DNA of 64,000 nt from Pseudomonas putida (GTDB lineage: Bacteria > Pseudomonadota > Gammaproteobacteria > Pseudomonadales > Pseudomonadaceae), in assembly GCF_002741075.1 (NCBI RefSeq), contig NZ_CP016634.1:3812001-3876000 (forward strand), given 5' to 3'. Shown here in pieces: positions 7,105-16,724 of the stretch. Position numbers and translations under genes: made by a program. The notes beneath the pieces were generated by a model. The model was not told the DNA's origin. It did not search any database and worked only from the letters and a program-made list of their open reading frames with translations. Every line of letters begins with the position of its first letter. Position 1 is the stretch's first letter.

Positions 7105-7140
7105 GGCCACGCCCCGCCCCTTGATGCGCGGGGCGTGGCC
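7105..7140 (+). terminator. Terminator after the dioxygenase gene
   Basis: Perfect 13-bp inverted repeat (GGCCACGCCCCGC and its complement) with a 10-nt loop, starting 14 nt after the stop codon and followed by GTTTCC. The poor T-tract makes efficiency uncertain, but the stem is very stable. Confidence 0.75.
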
Positions 7141-7243
7141 GTTTCCATCAAGGTCGAAGGGCCAAGGCGGCCTGTGCCCGGCTGGCAAGAACCTGTAGAC
7201 TTGGGCGTTTCGCATTTTGTCTGAGACAGCTTCAAGGCCTTGA

Positions 7244-9814
7244 ATGTCTGACCTTTCCGCACACACCCCAATGATGCAGCAGTACTGGAAGCTGAAAAAC
7301 CAGCACCCAGACCAGCTGATGTTCTACCGCATGGGCGATTTCTACGAGATCTTCTACGAAGATGCGAAGAAAGCCGCCAAACTGCTGGATATCACCCTGA
7401 CCGCTCGTGGCCAGTCCGCCGGCCAGTCGATCCCCATGTGCGGGATCCCCTTCCACTCGCTGGAGGGCTACCTGGCCAAGCTGGTCAAGCTGGGCGAGTC
7501 GGTGGTGATCTGCGAGCAGATCGGCGACCCGGCCACCAGCAAGGGCCCGGTGGAACGCCAAGTAGTGCGGATCATCACCCCCGGCACAGTCAGCGATGAA
7601 GCGCTGCTCGACGAGCGTCGCGACAACCTCATCGCCGCGCTGCTCGGTGACGAGCGTCTGTTTGGCCTGGCCGTGCTGGACATCACCAGCGGCAACTTCA
7701 CCGTGCAGGAGATCAAAGGCTGGGAAAACCTCTTGGCCGAACTCGAACGCATCAACCCGGTCGAGCTGTTGATCCCCGACGACTGGCCCCAGGGCCTGCC
7801 GGCCGAGAAACGCCCAGGCTGCCGCCGCCGCGCGCCCTGGGACTTCGACCGTGACTCGGCGCGCAAGAGCCTGTGCCAGCAGTTCGCGACCCAGGACCTC
7901 AAGGGCTTTGGCTGCGACAAGCTGACCCTGGCCATCGGCGCCGCCGGCTGCCTGCTGACCTACGCCAAGGAAACCCAGCGCACCACCCTGCCTCACCTGC
8001 GCAGCCTGCGCCATGAGCGCATGGATGACACCGTGATCCTCGATGGCGCCAGCCGGCGCAACCTGGAGCTGGACATCAACCTGGCCGGTGGTCGCGACAA
8101 CACCCTGCAATCGGTCATCGACCGTTGCCAGACCGCCATGGCCAGCCGCCTGCTGACCCGCTGGCTGAACCGCCCGCTGCGCGACCTCAAGGTACTCAAG
8201 GCCCGCCAGGACTCGATCCGCTGCCTGCTGGACAGCTACCGCTTCGAGAAGCTGCAACCGCAACTCAAGGAAATCGGCGACATCGAGCGGATCCTCGCGC
8301 GTATTGGCCTGCGCAACGCCCGCCCGCGAGACCTCGCGCGCCTGCGCGATGCCCTTGGCGCCCTGCCCGAGCTGCAGAACGCCATGGCCGAGCTCGAAGC
8401 GCCGCACTTGGCACGCCTGGCCGCCATCACCGGCACCTACCCGGAGCTGGCCAGCCTGCTGGAGCGTGCGATCCTCGACAACCCGCCAGCGGTCATCCGC
8501 GACGGCGGTGTGCTCAAGACCGGCTATGACGCTGAGCTGGACGAGCTGCTGGCCATGAGCGAGAACGCCGGCCAGTTCCTCATCGATCTGGAAGCCCGCG
8601 AAAAAGCCCGCACAGGCCTGGCCAACCTCAAGGTCGGCTACAACCGCGTGCACGGTTATTTCATCGAGTTGCCGACCAAGCAAGCCGAGCAAGCGCCAGC
8701 CGACTACATCCGGCGCCAGACCCTCAAGGGCGCCGAGCGCTTCATCACCCCCGAGCTCAAGGCTTTCGAGGACAAGGCGCTGTCGGCCAAGAGCCGCGCC
8801 CTGGCTCGGGAAAAGATGCTCTATGACGCCTTGCTCGAAACCCTGATCGGTCATCTGGCACCACTGCAGGACAGCGCCGCGGCCCTGGCCGAACTGGACG
8901 TGCTCAGCAACCTGGCTGAACGCGCCCTGAACCTGGACCTGAACTGCCCAAGCTTTGTCGACGAGCCTTGCCTGCGCATCGATCAAGGTCGCCACCCCGT
9001 CGTCGAGCAGGTACTGACCACGCCGTTCGTGGCCAACGACCTGGCGCTGGACAACAGCACGCGCATGCTGATCATCACCGGCCCGAACATGGGTGGTAAA
9101 TCCACCTATATGCGCCAAACCGCCTTGATCGTACTGATGGCGCACATCGGCAGCTTCGTGCCGGCGGCGCGTTGTGAACTGTCGCTGGTGGACCGCATCT
9201 TCACCCGTATCGGCTCCAGCGACGATTTGGCCGGTGGCCGCTCGACCTTCATGGTCGAGATGAGCGAAACCGCGAACATCCTGCACAACGCCACCGACCG
9301 CAGCCTGGTGCTGATGGACGAGGTAGGCCGTGGCACCAGCACCTTCGACGGCCTGTCCCTGGCCTGGGCGGCGGCCGAACGCCTGGCCCAGTTGCGCGCC
9401 TACACCCTGTTCGCCACGCACTACTTCGAGCTGACCGTACTGCCGGAGAGCGAGCCGCTGGTGGCCAACGTGCACCTGAACGCCACCGAGCACAACGAGC
9501 GGATCGTCTTCCTGCACCACGTCCTGCCGGGCCCTGCCAGTCAGAGCTATGGCCTGGCCGTAGCGCAATTGGCCGGCGTGCCCTCGCCGGTGATCCAGCG
9601 AGCCCGCGAACACCTGGGCCGCCTGGAAACCACCAGCCTGCCCCATGAACAGCCAATCCAGGCTGCCAAGGGCGAGCCGCAGGTGCCGCACCAGAGCGAT
9701 CTGTTCGCCAGCCTGCCACATCCGGCCATCGAGAAGCTGGGCAAGCTGGACCTGGACAACATGACGCCGCGCCAAGCTATCGAAACGCTATATCAACTGA
9801 AAAACCTGTTATAA
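7244..9814 (+). CDS. mutS: DNA mismatch repair protein MutS
   Basis: 856-residue MutS. It recognises mismatches as a dimer and recruits MutL. Visible motifs: the mismatch-reading Phe-x-Glu in [10 protein letters not shown] (about residue 32), Walker [10 protein letters not shown] (about residue 614), the Walker B region [14 protein letters not shown], and the beta-clamp-binding motif QSDLF near the C-terminus, known from P. aeruginosa MutS. Length is normal for the genus. It starts [15 protein letters not shown]; the Shine-Dalgarno is weak (AAGG). In fluorescent pseudomonads mutS often flanks a tailocin locus on one side and cinA-recA on the other, which fits the cluster at the left of the window. 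Confidence 0.98.
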   Translation: MSDLSAHTPMMQQYWKLKNQHPDQLMFYRMGDFYEIFYEDAKKAAKLLDITLTARGQSAGQSIPMCGIPFHSLEGYLAKLVKLGESVVICEQIGDPATSKGPVERQVVRIITPGTVSDEALLDERRDNLIAALLGDERLFGLAVLDITSGNFTVQEIKGWENLLAELERINPVELLIPDDWPQGLPAEKRPGCRRRAPWDFDRDSARKSLCQQFATQDLKGFGCDKLTLAIGAAGCLLTYAKETQRTTLPHLRSLRHERMDDTVILDGASRRNLELDINLAGGRDNTLQSVIDRCQTAMASRLLTRWLNRPLRDLKVLKARQDSIRCLLDSYRFEKLQPQLKEIGDIERILARIGLRNARPRDLARLRDALGALPELQNAMAELEAPHLARLAAITGTYPELASLLERAILDNPPAVIRDGGVLKTGYDAELDELLAMSENAGQFLIDLEAREKARTGLANLKVGYNRVHGYFIELPTKQAEQAPADYIRRQTLKGAERFITPELKAFEDKALSAKSRALAREKMLYDALLETLIGHLAPLQDSAAALAELDVLSNLAERALNLDLNCPSFVDEPCLRIDQGRHPVVEQVLTTPFVANDLALDNSTRMLIITGPNMGGKSTYMRQTALIVLMAHIGSFVPAARCELSLVDRIFTRIGSSDDLAGGRSTFMVEMSETANILHNATDRSLVLMDEVGRGTSTFDGLSLAWAAAERLAQLRAYTLFATHYFELTVLPESEPLVANVHLNATEHNERIVFLHHVLPGPASQSYGLAVAQLAGVPSPVIQRAREHLGRLETTSLPHEQPIQAAKGEPQVPHQSDLFASLPHPAIEKLGKLDLDNMTPRQAIETLYQLKNLL

Positions 9815-9845
9815 CGGCGTCCATTACAAACTGGTAGAATCCGCC

Positions 9846-9927
9846 GCGGTTTGCTGGTGCTGCAGGTTATTAGCCTGGCCTGCAGCCAACGCCTGTAAAC
9901 CGCGCGGCCCTGATGAGGAAGGGCCGC
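9846..9927 (+). promoter_or_regulatory. Tandem hairpins in the fdxA leader
   Basis: Two inverted repeats precede fdxA. The first is nested: GCGGTTT (9846-9852) with AAACCGC (9897-9903), and inside it CTGCAGG (9860-9866) with CCTGCAG (9879-9885). The second is GCGGCCC (9904-9910) with GGGCCGC (9921-9927). There is no T-tract, so neither is a plain terminator; they may be a mutS transcript end or a structured fdxA 5' leader. Confidence 0.5.
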
Positions 9928-9954
9928 CGCCGTCGCCTGAGGAGAAAATTAGAA

Positions 9955-10278
9955 ATGACCTTCGTCGTCACCGACAACTGCATCAAATGCAAGTACACCG
10001 ACTGCGTGGAAGTCTGTCCGGTGGACTGCTTCTACGAAGGCCCGAACTTCCTGGTCATCCACCCGGACGAGTGCATCGACTGCGCCCTGTGCGAACCGGA
10101 ATGCCCAGCCCAAGCCATTTTCTCGGAAGACGAAGTGCCTGCCGGCATGGAGAACTTCATCGAGCTCAACGCCGAACTGGCGGAGATCTGGCCGAACATC
10201 ACCGAGCGTAAGGATGCCCTGCCTGACGCTGAAGAGTGGGATGGCAAGCCTGGCAAGATTGCAGATCTGGAACGCTGA
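9955..10278 (+). CDS. fdxA: Ferredoxin FdxA, 7Fe type
   Basis: 107-residue ferredoxin beginning [17 protein letters not shown], preceded by a good Shine-Dalgarno (GAGGAGA). The Cys pattern [14 protein letters not shown] followed by [12 protein letters not shown] supports one 3Fe-4S and one 4Fe-4S cluster, as in the Azotobacter/Pseudomonas FdxA family. It is a small soluble electron carrier. Its position after mutS and before rsmZ/rpoS is standard for Pseudomonas. The usual sequence after the gene has been split by an IS1182-type relic that begins about 16 bp after the stop. Confidence 0.97.
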   Translation: MTFVVTDNCIKCKYTDCVEVCPVDCFYEGPNFLVIHPDECIDCALCEPECPAQAIFSEDEVPAGMENFIELNAELAEIWPNITERKDALPDAEEWDGKPGKIADLER

Positions 10279-10293
10279 TAGCGTCTGGATACG

Positions 10294-10323
10294 AAAAGGC
10301 CCCAATTCAGACTGTGTGAAAAC
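10294..10323 (+). repeat. Left inverted repeat of IS relic
   Basis: 30 bp matching the complement of 10874-10903 at 29 positions; the single difference is C versus T at position 9. Confidence 0.85.
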
Positions 10324-10350
10324 CTAGCAATCTGTCCGGCCCTTTAAGAG

Positions 10351-10385
10351 AATGCTCCGTATCGAAAGATACGGAGCATTTTTCG
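10351..10385 (+). terminator. Hairpin upstream of the transposase relic
   Basis: AATGCTCCGTATC, GAAA loop, and its complement, followed by TTTTT. A 13-bp stem with a T-run acts as an intrinsic terminator. Hairpins in this position are a recurring feature of IS elements that shield the transposase from outside transcription. It could now also end fdxA transcription. Confidence 0.8.
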
Positions 10386-10387
10386 TT

Positions 10388-10841
10388 ATGGCCTACATAC
10401 GAGGAGAGTCCCGCAGCCAGACCAGCCTGTTCCCGGTCTGCTGGAGGAATTGATCCCTGAAGATCACCTCGTACGGGTCATCGACCTGTATATCGCCAAA
10501 CTCGATCTGGGTCAGCTGGGCTTTGAGAAAGCTCAGCCCTAGGCCACTGGGCGCCCTGCATACGACCCCGCCGATCAGCTCAAACTCTACCTTTATGGCT
10601 ATTTCCAGCGCATTCGCTCGTCCCGGCGTCTGGAAGCCGAGTGCCAGCGCAACATCGAAGTGATGTGGTTGATCAACCGACTCAGATCCGACTTCATTTG
10701 AATTTGAATCAACTCAAGCGTCAGGAGGAGAAGCTGAATAAGCGGATCGTCCAATACTTGGCTGACCTGGATGCCGCTGATAAGACTCAGGGCGAGCAGG
10801 TGGTGAGCCCTTTTCAGCACAAAAACAAACGTCCCGAATAA
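10388..10841 (+). pseudogene. IS1182-family transposase remnant
   Basis: The reading starts at ATG 10388 as MAYIRGESRSQTSLFPV, the IS1182 transposase N-terminus. It shifts frame after about 18 codons and continues as LEELIPEDHLVRVIDLYIAK. A TAG (10540-10542) interrupts where a sense codon is expected before ATGRPAYDPADQ. It then goes on through QLKLYLYGYFQRIRSSRRLE to VMWLINRL. At about 10684 it jumps to a middle portion (LNQLKRQEEKLNKRIVQYLA), which reads to TAA at 10841. The catalytic core is missing. A full-length member would have about 450 to 500 codons, so most of the gene is deleted. Confidence 0.82.
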
Positions 10842-10853
10842 GTCGGGGCGTTT
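10827..10853 (+). terminator. Hairpin at the end of the transposase relic
   Basis: AAACGTCCCGA pairs with GTCGGGGCGTTT (one mismatch or G-T pair) around the TAA stop. It resembles the transposase's own terminator. Confidence 0.6.
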
Positions 10854-10873
10854 GGTCTAGGGCCTGTCAGTGT

Positions 10874-10903
10874 GTTTTCACACAGTCTGAATTGAGGCCT
10901 TTT
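10874..10903 (-). repeat. Right inverted repeat of IS relic
   Basis: Complement of the left repeat with a single mismatch; it ends in GAGGCCTTTT. Confidence 0.85.
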
Positions 10904-11083
10904 TCATTTGTGTGTATTCACTCGAAAGTACCCCCGCTTTTGTAGGGGCTGGCGAACTGGCGATGGGGCTGCAACGCAGCCTCAAGGGCCGAGATGACTT
11001 CATTCGAAGCCAAGCGGGGAATCGATCGGTTCGTGGGCGCTTCCACAAACCCGAGGGGCAGCCCCTGCCACTAAATTCAAGGC
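10904..11083. other. Gap between IS relic and rsmZ
   Basis: 180 bp downstream of rsmZ. I see no gene. A small GGGGCA/TGCCCC-like inverted repeat lies near 11055-11068; otherwise nothing recognisable. Confidence 0.5.
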
Positions 11084-11215
11084 AAAAAAAGGGGCGGTTT
11101 GACCCGCCCACATTTTTTCCGTAGTCCCTGCTTGTCCTAAACATCATCCTGATGAATCGCATCTTGCGATGTCCTTGACCTTCATCCTTGAAGGCTGTGT
11201 CAGTCCGTAGACACA
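11084..11215 (-). ncRNA. rsmZ: Regulatory small RNA RsmZ
   Basis: About 132 nt on the minus strand between rpoS and fdxA, the standard site of rsmZ in Pseudomonas. It has seven GGA motifs (complement positions 11204-11206, 11185-11187, 11172-11174, 11147-11149, 11135-11137, 11125-11127 and 11118-11120). Several are in hairpin loops: TGTGTC..GACACA with ACGGA, CCTTCA-AGGA-TGAAGG, and CATC-AGGAT-GATG. It ends in an intrinsic terminator (11091-11109) followed by seven T. RsmZ sequesters RsmA/RsmE proteins and so relieves translational repression of secondary metabolism and biofilm genes under GacS/GacA control. The 5' end is predicted from the -10 box and the first hairpin. Confidence 0.95.
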
Positions 11216-11221
11216 GTTCGA

Positions 11222-11250
11222 ATACTAGCCATTCCTGCCTAGCGAGCAAG
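11222..11250 (-). promoter_or_regulatory. rsmZ core promoter
   Basis: On the minus strand, -10 TAGTAT (11227-11222) lies 6 nt before the predicted RNA start at 11215. A weak -35 TTGCTC lies 16 bp upstream of it. The weak -35 fits a promoter that depends on the activator GacA. Confidence 0.65.
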
Positions 11251-11387
11251 GGCTAAACCTCTCAAAATGCTACAGTTGACACATCTTTTAATATCAAAAA
11301 ATTCTTTATATTTCAGTCGCTTACATAAATAGATAGCTTAGAAACGACAATGATTTACTGATCCTTGCGGGGAAGTCTTACACCATG

Positions 11388-11405
11388 AGTAAGCGATCTC
11401 TTACA
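11388..11405 (-). promoter_or_regulatory. GacA upstream activating sequence for rsmZ
   Basis: On the minus strand TGTAAG-N6-CTTACT, which matches the consensus TGTAAG-N6-CTTACA at 11 of 12 fixed positions. It is centred about 180 bp upstream of the predicted rsmZ start, the distance known for rsmX/Y/Z promoters. The DNA between (about 11275-11340) is AT-rich, where MvaT/MvaU-type H-NS proteins are known to bind in P. aeruginosa. Confidence 0.9.
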
Positions 11406-11449
11406 CGCGAAGCAACGTAGGTAGCAAAGTAAACAATCCTCTCAGATAC

Positions 11450-11477
11450 AAAAACGCCCCGAGATCTTCGGGGCGTT
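11450..11477 (-). terminator. rpoS terminator
   Basis: CGCCCCGAAGATCTCGGGGCG with TTTTTG after it on the minus strand, 18 nt after the rpoS stop. Confidence 0.9.
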
Positions 11478-11494
11478 GGGTGTTGCACTCGCGC

Positions 11495-12502
11495 TTACTG
11501 GAACAGCGACTCGCTTGAGAGGCCATTCTTTTCAAGGATCTCGCGCAGACGCTTGAGCCCCTCGACCTGGATCTGCCGCACTCGCTCCCGGGTCAAACCG
11601 ATTTCCAGCCCTACATCCTCAAGGGTACTGCTCTCGTGCCCACGCAGGCCGAATCGACGCACCACAACCTCGCGCTGCTTGTCGGTCAGCTCGCCCAGCC
11701 ATTGGTCGATGCTCTGGGAGAGGTCATCATCTTGCAGCAGCTCGCACGGATCGGTGGGACGATCATCCGTCAGGGTGTCGAGCAGGGTCTTATCGGAGTC
11801 CGGGCCGAGCGAAACGTCCACCGAAGAGACACGCTCGTTGAGCCCAAGCATGCGCTTGACCTCGGCTACTGGTTTTTCCAGCAGCCCGGCGATTTCCTCC
11901 GGGGACGGCTCGTGGTCGAGCTTCTGGGTCAGCTCCCGCGCGGCGCGCAGGTAGACGTTGAGTTCTTTGACCACGTGGATGGGCAGGCGGATAGTGCGGG
12001 TCTGGTTCATGATCGCCCGTTCGATGGTCTGGCGAATCCACCAGGTCGCATAGGTCGAGAATCGGAAACCACGCTCCGGGTCGAACTTCTCCACCGCGCG
12101 GATCAGGCCGAGGTTGCCCTCTTCGATCAGGTCGAGCAGCGACAGGCCACGATTGACGTAGCGGCGCGCAATCTTGACCACCAGGCGCAGGTTGCTTTCG
12201 ATCATGCGCTTACGGCCAGCCGGGTCGCCTTTTTGCGACAGGCGTGCGTAGTGCACTTCCTCTTCGGGGGAAAGCAGTGGCGAGAAGCCGATTTCGTTGA
12301 GATACAGCTGGGTGGCGTCGAGCGCCCGGCTGTAATCGATGTACTTGTGCTGTTTGAGCGATGAGCCTTGTTTGGCCTTGGTCCGAACCGAAGGTACAGC
12401 AGGTTCGTCTGACACCACATCCGTTTCCAAAACGATGCCCGTCTCCATCAAAAGGAGGTCATCGTCGATGTCAAACTCCGGCACTTCTTTGCTGAGAGCC
12501 AT
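11495..12502 (-). CDS. rpoS: RNA polymerase sigma factor RpoS
   Basis: 335-residue stationary-phase sigma factor. Regions are visible in order: 1.2 ([20 protein letters not shown]), 2.1-2.4 ([55 protein letters not shown]), 3 and 4.2 ([20 protein letters not shown]). Length is typical for Pseudomonas. It controls stress resistance and stationary-phase genes and, with rsmZ next door, sits in the Gac/Rsm network. It follows nlpD by 109 bp; in related bacteria the main rpoS promoter lies inside nlpD, and I expect the same here but did not identify it. Confidence 0.98.
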   Translation of the reverse strand: MALSKEVPEFDIDDDLLLMETGIVLETDVVSDEPAVPSVRTKAKQGSSLKQHKYIDYSRALDATQLYLNEIGFSPLLSPEEEVHYARLSQKGDPAGRKRMIESNLRLVVKIARRYVNRGLSLLDLIEEGNLGLIRAVEKFDPERGFRFSTYATWWIRQTIERAIMNQTRTIRLPIHVVKELNVYLRAARELTQKLDHEPSPEEIAGLLEKPVAEVKRMLGLNERVSSVDVSLGPDSDKTLLDTLTDDRPTDPCELLQDDDLSQSIDQWLGELTDKQREVVVRRFGLRGHESSTLEDVGLEIGLTRERVRQIQVEGLKRLREILEKNGLSSESLFQ

Positions 12503-12611
12503 TGTTATAGTCCTTTGCTGAGTTCGAACTCAGACTCGAGCGGCACCTGTTTCCCTGGCAGCGCTGGAGCCTGTCCCCTCTACGTCAGCAGGAACAGGCC
12601 GGGTGCAAAGA

Positions 12612-13472
12612 TCAACGACGTGGCAAGAACTGGAGCGGATCGACGGGTTTACCCTGGCGGCGAATCTCGAAATGCAGCTTCACCCGATCAGTGCCCGTGG
12701 ACCCCATTTCAGCGATCGTCTGCCCTGCCTTGACCTGCTGCCCCTCCCGAACCAAAAGCCTGCGGTTATGACCGTAGGCACTGACGTAGGTATCGTTGTG
12801 CTTGATGATGATCAGCTCGCCGTAGCCCCTCAAGCCACTTCCGGCGTACACCACTGAACCACCAGACGCAGCAAAAACAGGCTGTCCCAAATCACCGGCG
12901 ATATCAATGCCTTTATTCAAACTACCGTTTGAAGCGAATTTTCCAATCAGCACGCCGTTGGCAGGCCAGGTCCAGCCCCCCACGGAACGCTCGGCGGCGG
13001 GCACCTGTGTGACCACTGGGGCGGTGGTCGTCGCAGGTGCTGTGACCGGTTTGCTGCTGTTGCTGGCAGGCGGCGTGGAAGTGCTTCCCACTGGGCGGCG
13101 GATGACCGTGGTCTTGCTCGAAGAGGATGGGCTGGACACCACCGTGGTGCTGCCACCGCTGCCGCTGCTGAAGCGGATCGGCTGGCCGGGGCGAATGGTG
13201 TAGGGGGCCGGGATGCCGTTGCGTGCGGCCAGCTCCTTGTAGTCCCAACCGTAGCGGAAGGCGATGGAGTACAGGGTGTCGCCAGGCTTGACCACATACT
13301 GGCCGGAGGTGACGGTCGGGCGCTTGGGTACCGTGTTGTTGCGATCCACCACGCGGGCGCCACTCGAACCGGTGCTGGAGCAGCCCGCCAGCGATGTCGC
13401 CATGGCCAGCGCAATCACCAGAAGCTTGAAAACCGACCGATCCTTGCGTTGCCGCATGATTGTGTGACCCAC
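12612..13472 (-). CDS. nlpD: LysM/LytM lipoprotein NlpD
   Basis: 286-residue outer-membrane lipoprotein. I choose the GTG at 13472 (VGHTIMRQRKDRSVFK), because GGGGAG lies 8 nt before it whereas ATG 13457 has no ribosome binding site. The lipobox is SLAGC. A LysM domain follows (YVVKPGDTLYSIAFRYGWDY), then a Ser/Thr/Pro-rich linker, then an M23/LytM domain. The domain reads NKGIDIAGD where active enzymes have a zinc-binding His, while the later LHFEI is kept, so it is probably a non-catalytic activator of an amidase (AmiC-type) in cell separation, as E. coli NlpD is. Confidence 0.93.
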   Translation of the reverse strand: MGHTIMRQRKDRSVFKLLVIALAMATSLAGCSSTGSSGARVVDRNNTVPKRPTVTSGQYVVKPGDTLYSIAFRYGWDYKELAARNGIPAPYTIRPGQPIRFSSGSGGSTTVVSSPSSSSKTTVIRRPVGSTSTPPASNSSKPVTAPATTTAPVVTQVPAAERSVGGWTWPANGVLIGKFASNGSLNKGIDIAGDLGQPVFAASGGSVVYAGSGLRGYGELIIIKHNDTYVSAYGHNRRLLVREGQQVKAGQTIAEMGSTGTDRVKLHFEIRRQGKPVDPLQFLPRR

Positions 13473-13658
13473 CCGCGCTCCCCTCATGGTGCCGAAAAAC
13501 GATATGACGATACGAAATGCAATATTGTTGCAATTATAAACGAGACAGACCGGCTTGGGTGGCTGGCTCAGGCGCCGCGAAAAGCGCGACGAAACCCCGC
13601 ACGATAGACAGGTTCGCGGCACAAGAATTCGTCGACGACGCAAATATTCAGCGCACCC

Positions 13659-15072
<1,414 letters not shown>

Positions 15073-15085
<13 letters not shown>

Positions 15086-16131
15086 GGGCTGTCCGTCTGC
15101 CCTGCCGGCACCAGATCGACGAGCTCGCGCACCACCACGGTGGCGAAGCATCCGGCCGGAAGGACGAATTCCAGTTGCAGGATATCAGGCTCGGGATAAT
15201 GCCACGTCAGCCCGCCAATAGGGAGCCGCAGGATGCGTCGTTCGTGACTCATGCCTGCCTGTGCCAACCACTGGCACAGCGCCAGATGCTGATCGCCGAT
15301 GGCTGTTTCCAGCATAGAGGTCTCGCCGCTGGCCGGTGAGGCACCTTCGCCCCAGAGCGGCCCGGTGGGGTGCAGGTCGAGGATCGCCAATCGTGGATCG
15401 GCACATTCCTGCTCGCCCGCCGCAAAGAAACTGCGGCTGTCGGTGAAGGCCAGCAAGTCGCCGACCTGCGCGGTGTTCCAGCTGCCATCGGCGACGCGCG
15501 CGCCCAGCACCTGGTTGAATACGTAGCTGCGCGCGGCGGACAACAGCCGCGAGCGGACATTGCGCTGCTCCGGCAGTGCCTTGCGCTCGGCCCATTGACG
15601 GGCGTCATGCACGTTGCCGCCGTCATGGCCAAAACGCTGGCTGCCGAAATAGTTGGGCACCCCGTGCTGCTTGAGGTGCTCCAGCCGCGCGTCGAGCGCC
15701 TGGTGATCGGCCGCAAGGGCCGTGAGGCGCAAGGTGAAGCCATTGGCCGAATGGGCGCCACGCTGAAGCTTGCGCTGATGACGTACCTGCTTGAGCACAC
15801 GCAGGCTGGCATCCTCGGCACGGGACAGGTCCGGGTCGGCCTTGCCCGGCAGGTGCAGGCTGAACCACTGGCGGGTCAAGGCCTGTCGGTCCTTGAGCCC
15901 GGCGTAGCTGATCGACCGCACCGGCACGCCGGCGGCGCGTGCCAGTCGGCGGGCGGCTTCTTCGGTGTTCAGGTCACGTTTTTCGACCCACAGCCAGAGG
16001 TGCTCGCCCTGACCGGAGAGGGGAATATCCAGTACTTCATCGACCTGGAAGTCTTCGGCCACCGCCTTGAGCACGGCGTGCCCCAGCGACTCACCCGAGG
16101 CACGCGGGCCCAGTAGATCCAGTTCCGTCAT
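15073..16131 (-). CDS. truD: tRNA pseudouridine(13) synthase TruD
   Basis: 352-residue TruD, which makes pseudouridine 13 in tRNA-Glu. The catalytic Asp lies in [15 protein letters not shown], and the TRUD insertion domain follows. Length is normal. It overlaps ispF by 4 nt upstream and surE downstream. Confidence 0.96.
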
Positions 16132-16601
16132 GCGGGCAGCAACAGGGCCACCGCATGCACGGCGATGCCCTCCTCACGGCCGGTGAAGCCCAGCTTCTCG
16201 GTGGTGGTGGCCTTGACGTTGACCTGATCGAGTTCGACCTGCAGGTCTTCGGCGATCAACTGGCGCATGGTCTGAATATGCGGTGCCATCTTGGGTGCCT
16301 GGGCAACGATGGTGGTGTCGACGTTGCCGACCTTCCAGCCCTTGGCCCGGACGATGCCGACCACGTGGCGCAGCAGCACGCGGCTGTCAGCCCCTTTGAA
16401 CTGAGGGTCGGTATCGGGAAAATGCTTGCCGATGTCGCCCAACGCCGCAGCGCCAAGCAAGGCATCGCTCAGCGCGTGCAGCAGCACATCGCCGTCGGAG
16501 TGGGCCAGCAGGCCGTATTTGTGGGGGATACGCACCCCACCCAGGGTAATGAAATCACCGTCGCAGAAACGGTGCACATCGTAGCCGTGGCCAATACGCA
16601 T
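16128..16601 (-). CDS. ispF: 2-C-methyl-D-erythritol 2,4-cyclodiphosphate synthase
   Basis: 157-residue IspF, the fifth step of the MEP isoprenoid pathway. Metal ligands are in [12 protein letters not shown] and [20 protein letters not shown]. It shares its pathway with ispD (19.8 kb) and dxr (39.9 kb) in this window, but here it heads the truD-surE-pcm-nlpD-rpoS run. The start codon lies only 7 nt after a hairpin with a T-run, and the only Shine-Dalgarno candidate (AGGG) is inside that stem. Confidence 0.97.
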   Translation of the reverse strand: MRIGHGYDVHRFCDGDFITLGGVRIPHKYGLLAHSDGDVLLHALSDALLGAAALGDIGKHFPDTDPQFKGADSRVLLRHVVGIVRAKGWKVGNVDTTIVAQAPKMAPHIQTMRQLIAEDLQVELDQVNVKATTTEKLGFTGREEGIAVHAVALLLPA

Positions 16602-16604
16602 AAG

Positions 16605-16629
16605 AAAAAGCCCTGAATGAGTCAGGGCT
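16605..16629 (-). terminator. Hairpin directly upstream of ispF
   Basis: On the minus strand AGCCCTGA, CTCAT loop, TCAGGGCT and a TTTTT run, ending 4 nt before the ispF ATG. It has terminator shape but also covers the only candidate ribosome binding site for ispF. Confidence 0.65.
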
Positions 16630-16701
16630 GGATTCTACCTGCTTTGCTGGATATTGGGGCTGCTTTGCAACCCCTTTCCCACAGTGCCCTAAGCCGCGAA
16701 A

Positions 16702-16718
16702 GGGCCGCAAAGCGGCCC
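16702..16718 (-). terminator. Likely fghA terminator
   Basis: GGGCCGC-TTT-GCGGCCC on the minus strand, followed by TTTCG, 6 nt after the fghA stop. It is a short stem with a short T-tract, of a type frequent after P. putida genes. Confidence 0.65.
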
Positions 16719-16724
16719 CCTGGT

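Larger units (their letters stand above)
10294..10903. mobile_element. Degenerate IS1182-family element with intact ends
   Basis: A 610-bp element bounded by 30-bp inverted repeats at 10294-10323 and 10874-10903 (core CAATTCAGACTGTGTGAAAA) that differ at one position. Inside are a strong hairpin (10351-10385), a broken transposase, and a second hairpin (10827-10853) at the end of the reading frame. Most of the transposase is deleted, so it cannot move by itself, but the preserved ends could be recognised by a transposase supplied in trans. The outermost AAAAGGCC/GGCCTTTT bases may derive from the original fdxA terminator, so the exact element ends are uncertain. Confidence 0.8.

Noticed and set aside
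7232..9775. 847-codon open frame on the minus strand opposite mutS
   Set aside because: It mirrors mutS in high-GC codons, has no family resemblance and is full of low-complexity Gln/Val/Gly stretches. It is a shadow of mutS.
10641..10841. 66-codon plus-strand frame as a separate gene
   Set aside because: It is a fragment of the broken IS1182 transposase, not an independent gene.
10912..11124. 70-codon plus-strand frame near the IS relic
   Set aside because: Antisense to the 3' end of rsmZ, no homology, no ribosome binding site.
10878..11249. 123-codon minus-strand frame over rsmZ
   Set aside because: It lies on the rsmZ transcript and its terminator; the GGA and hairpin pattern explains the sequence.
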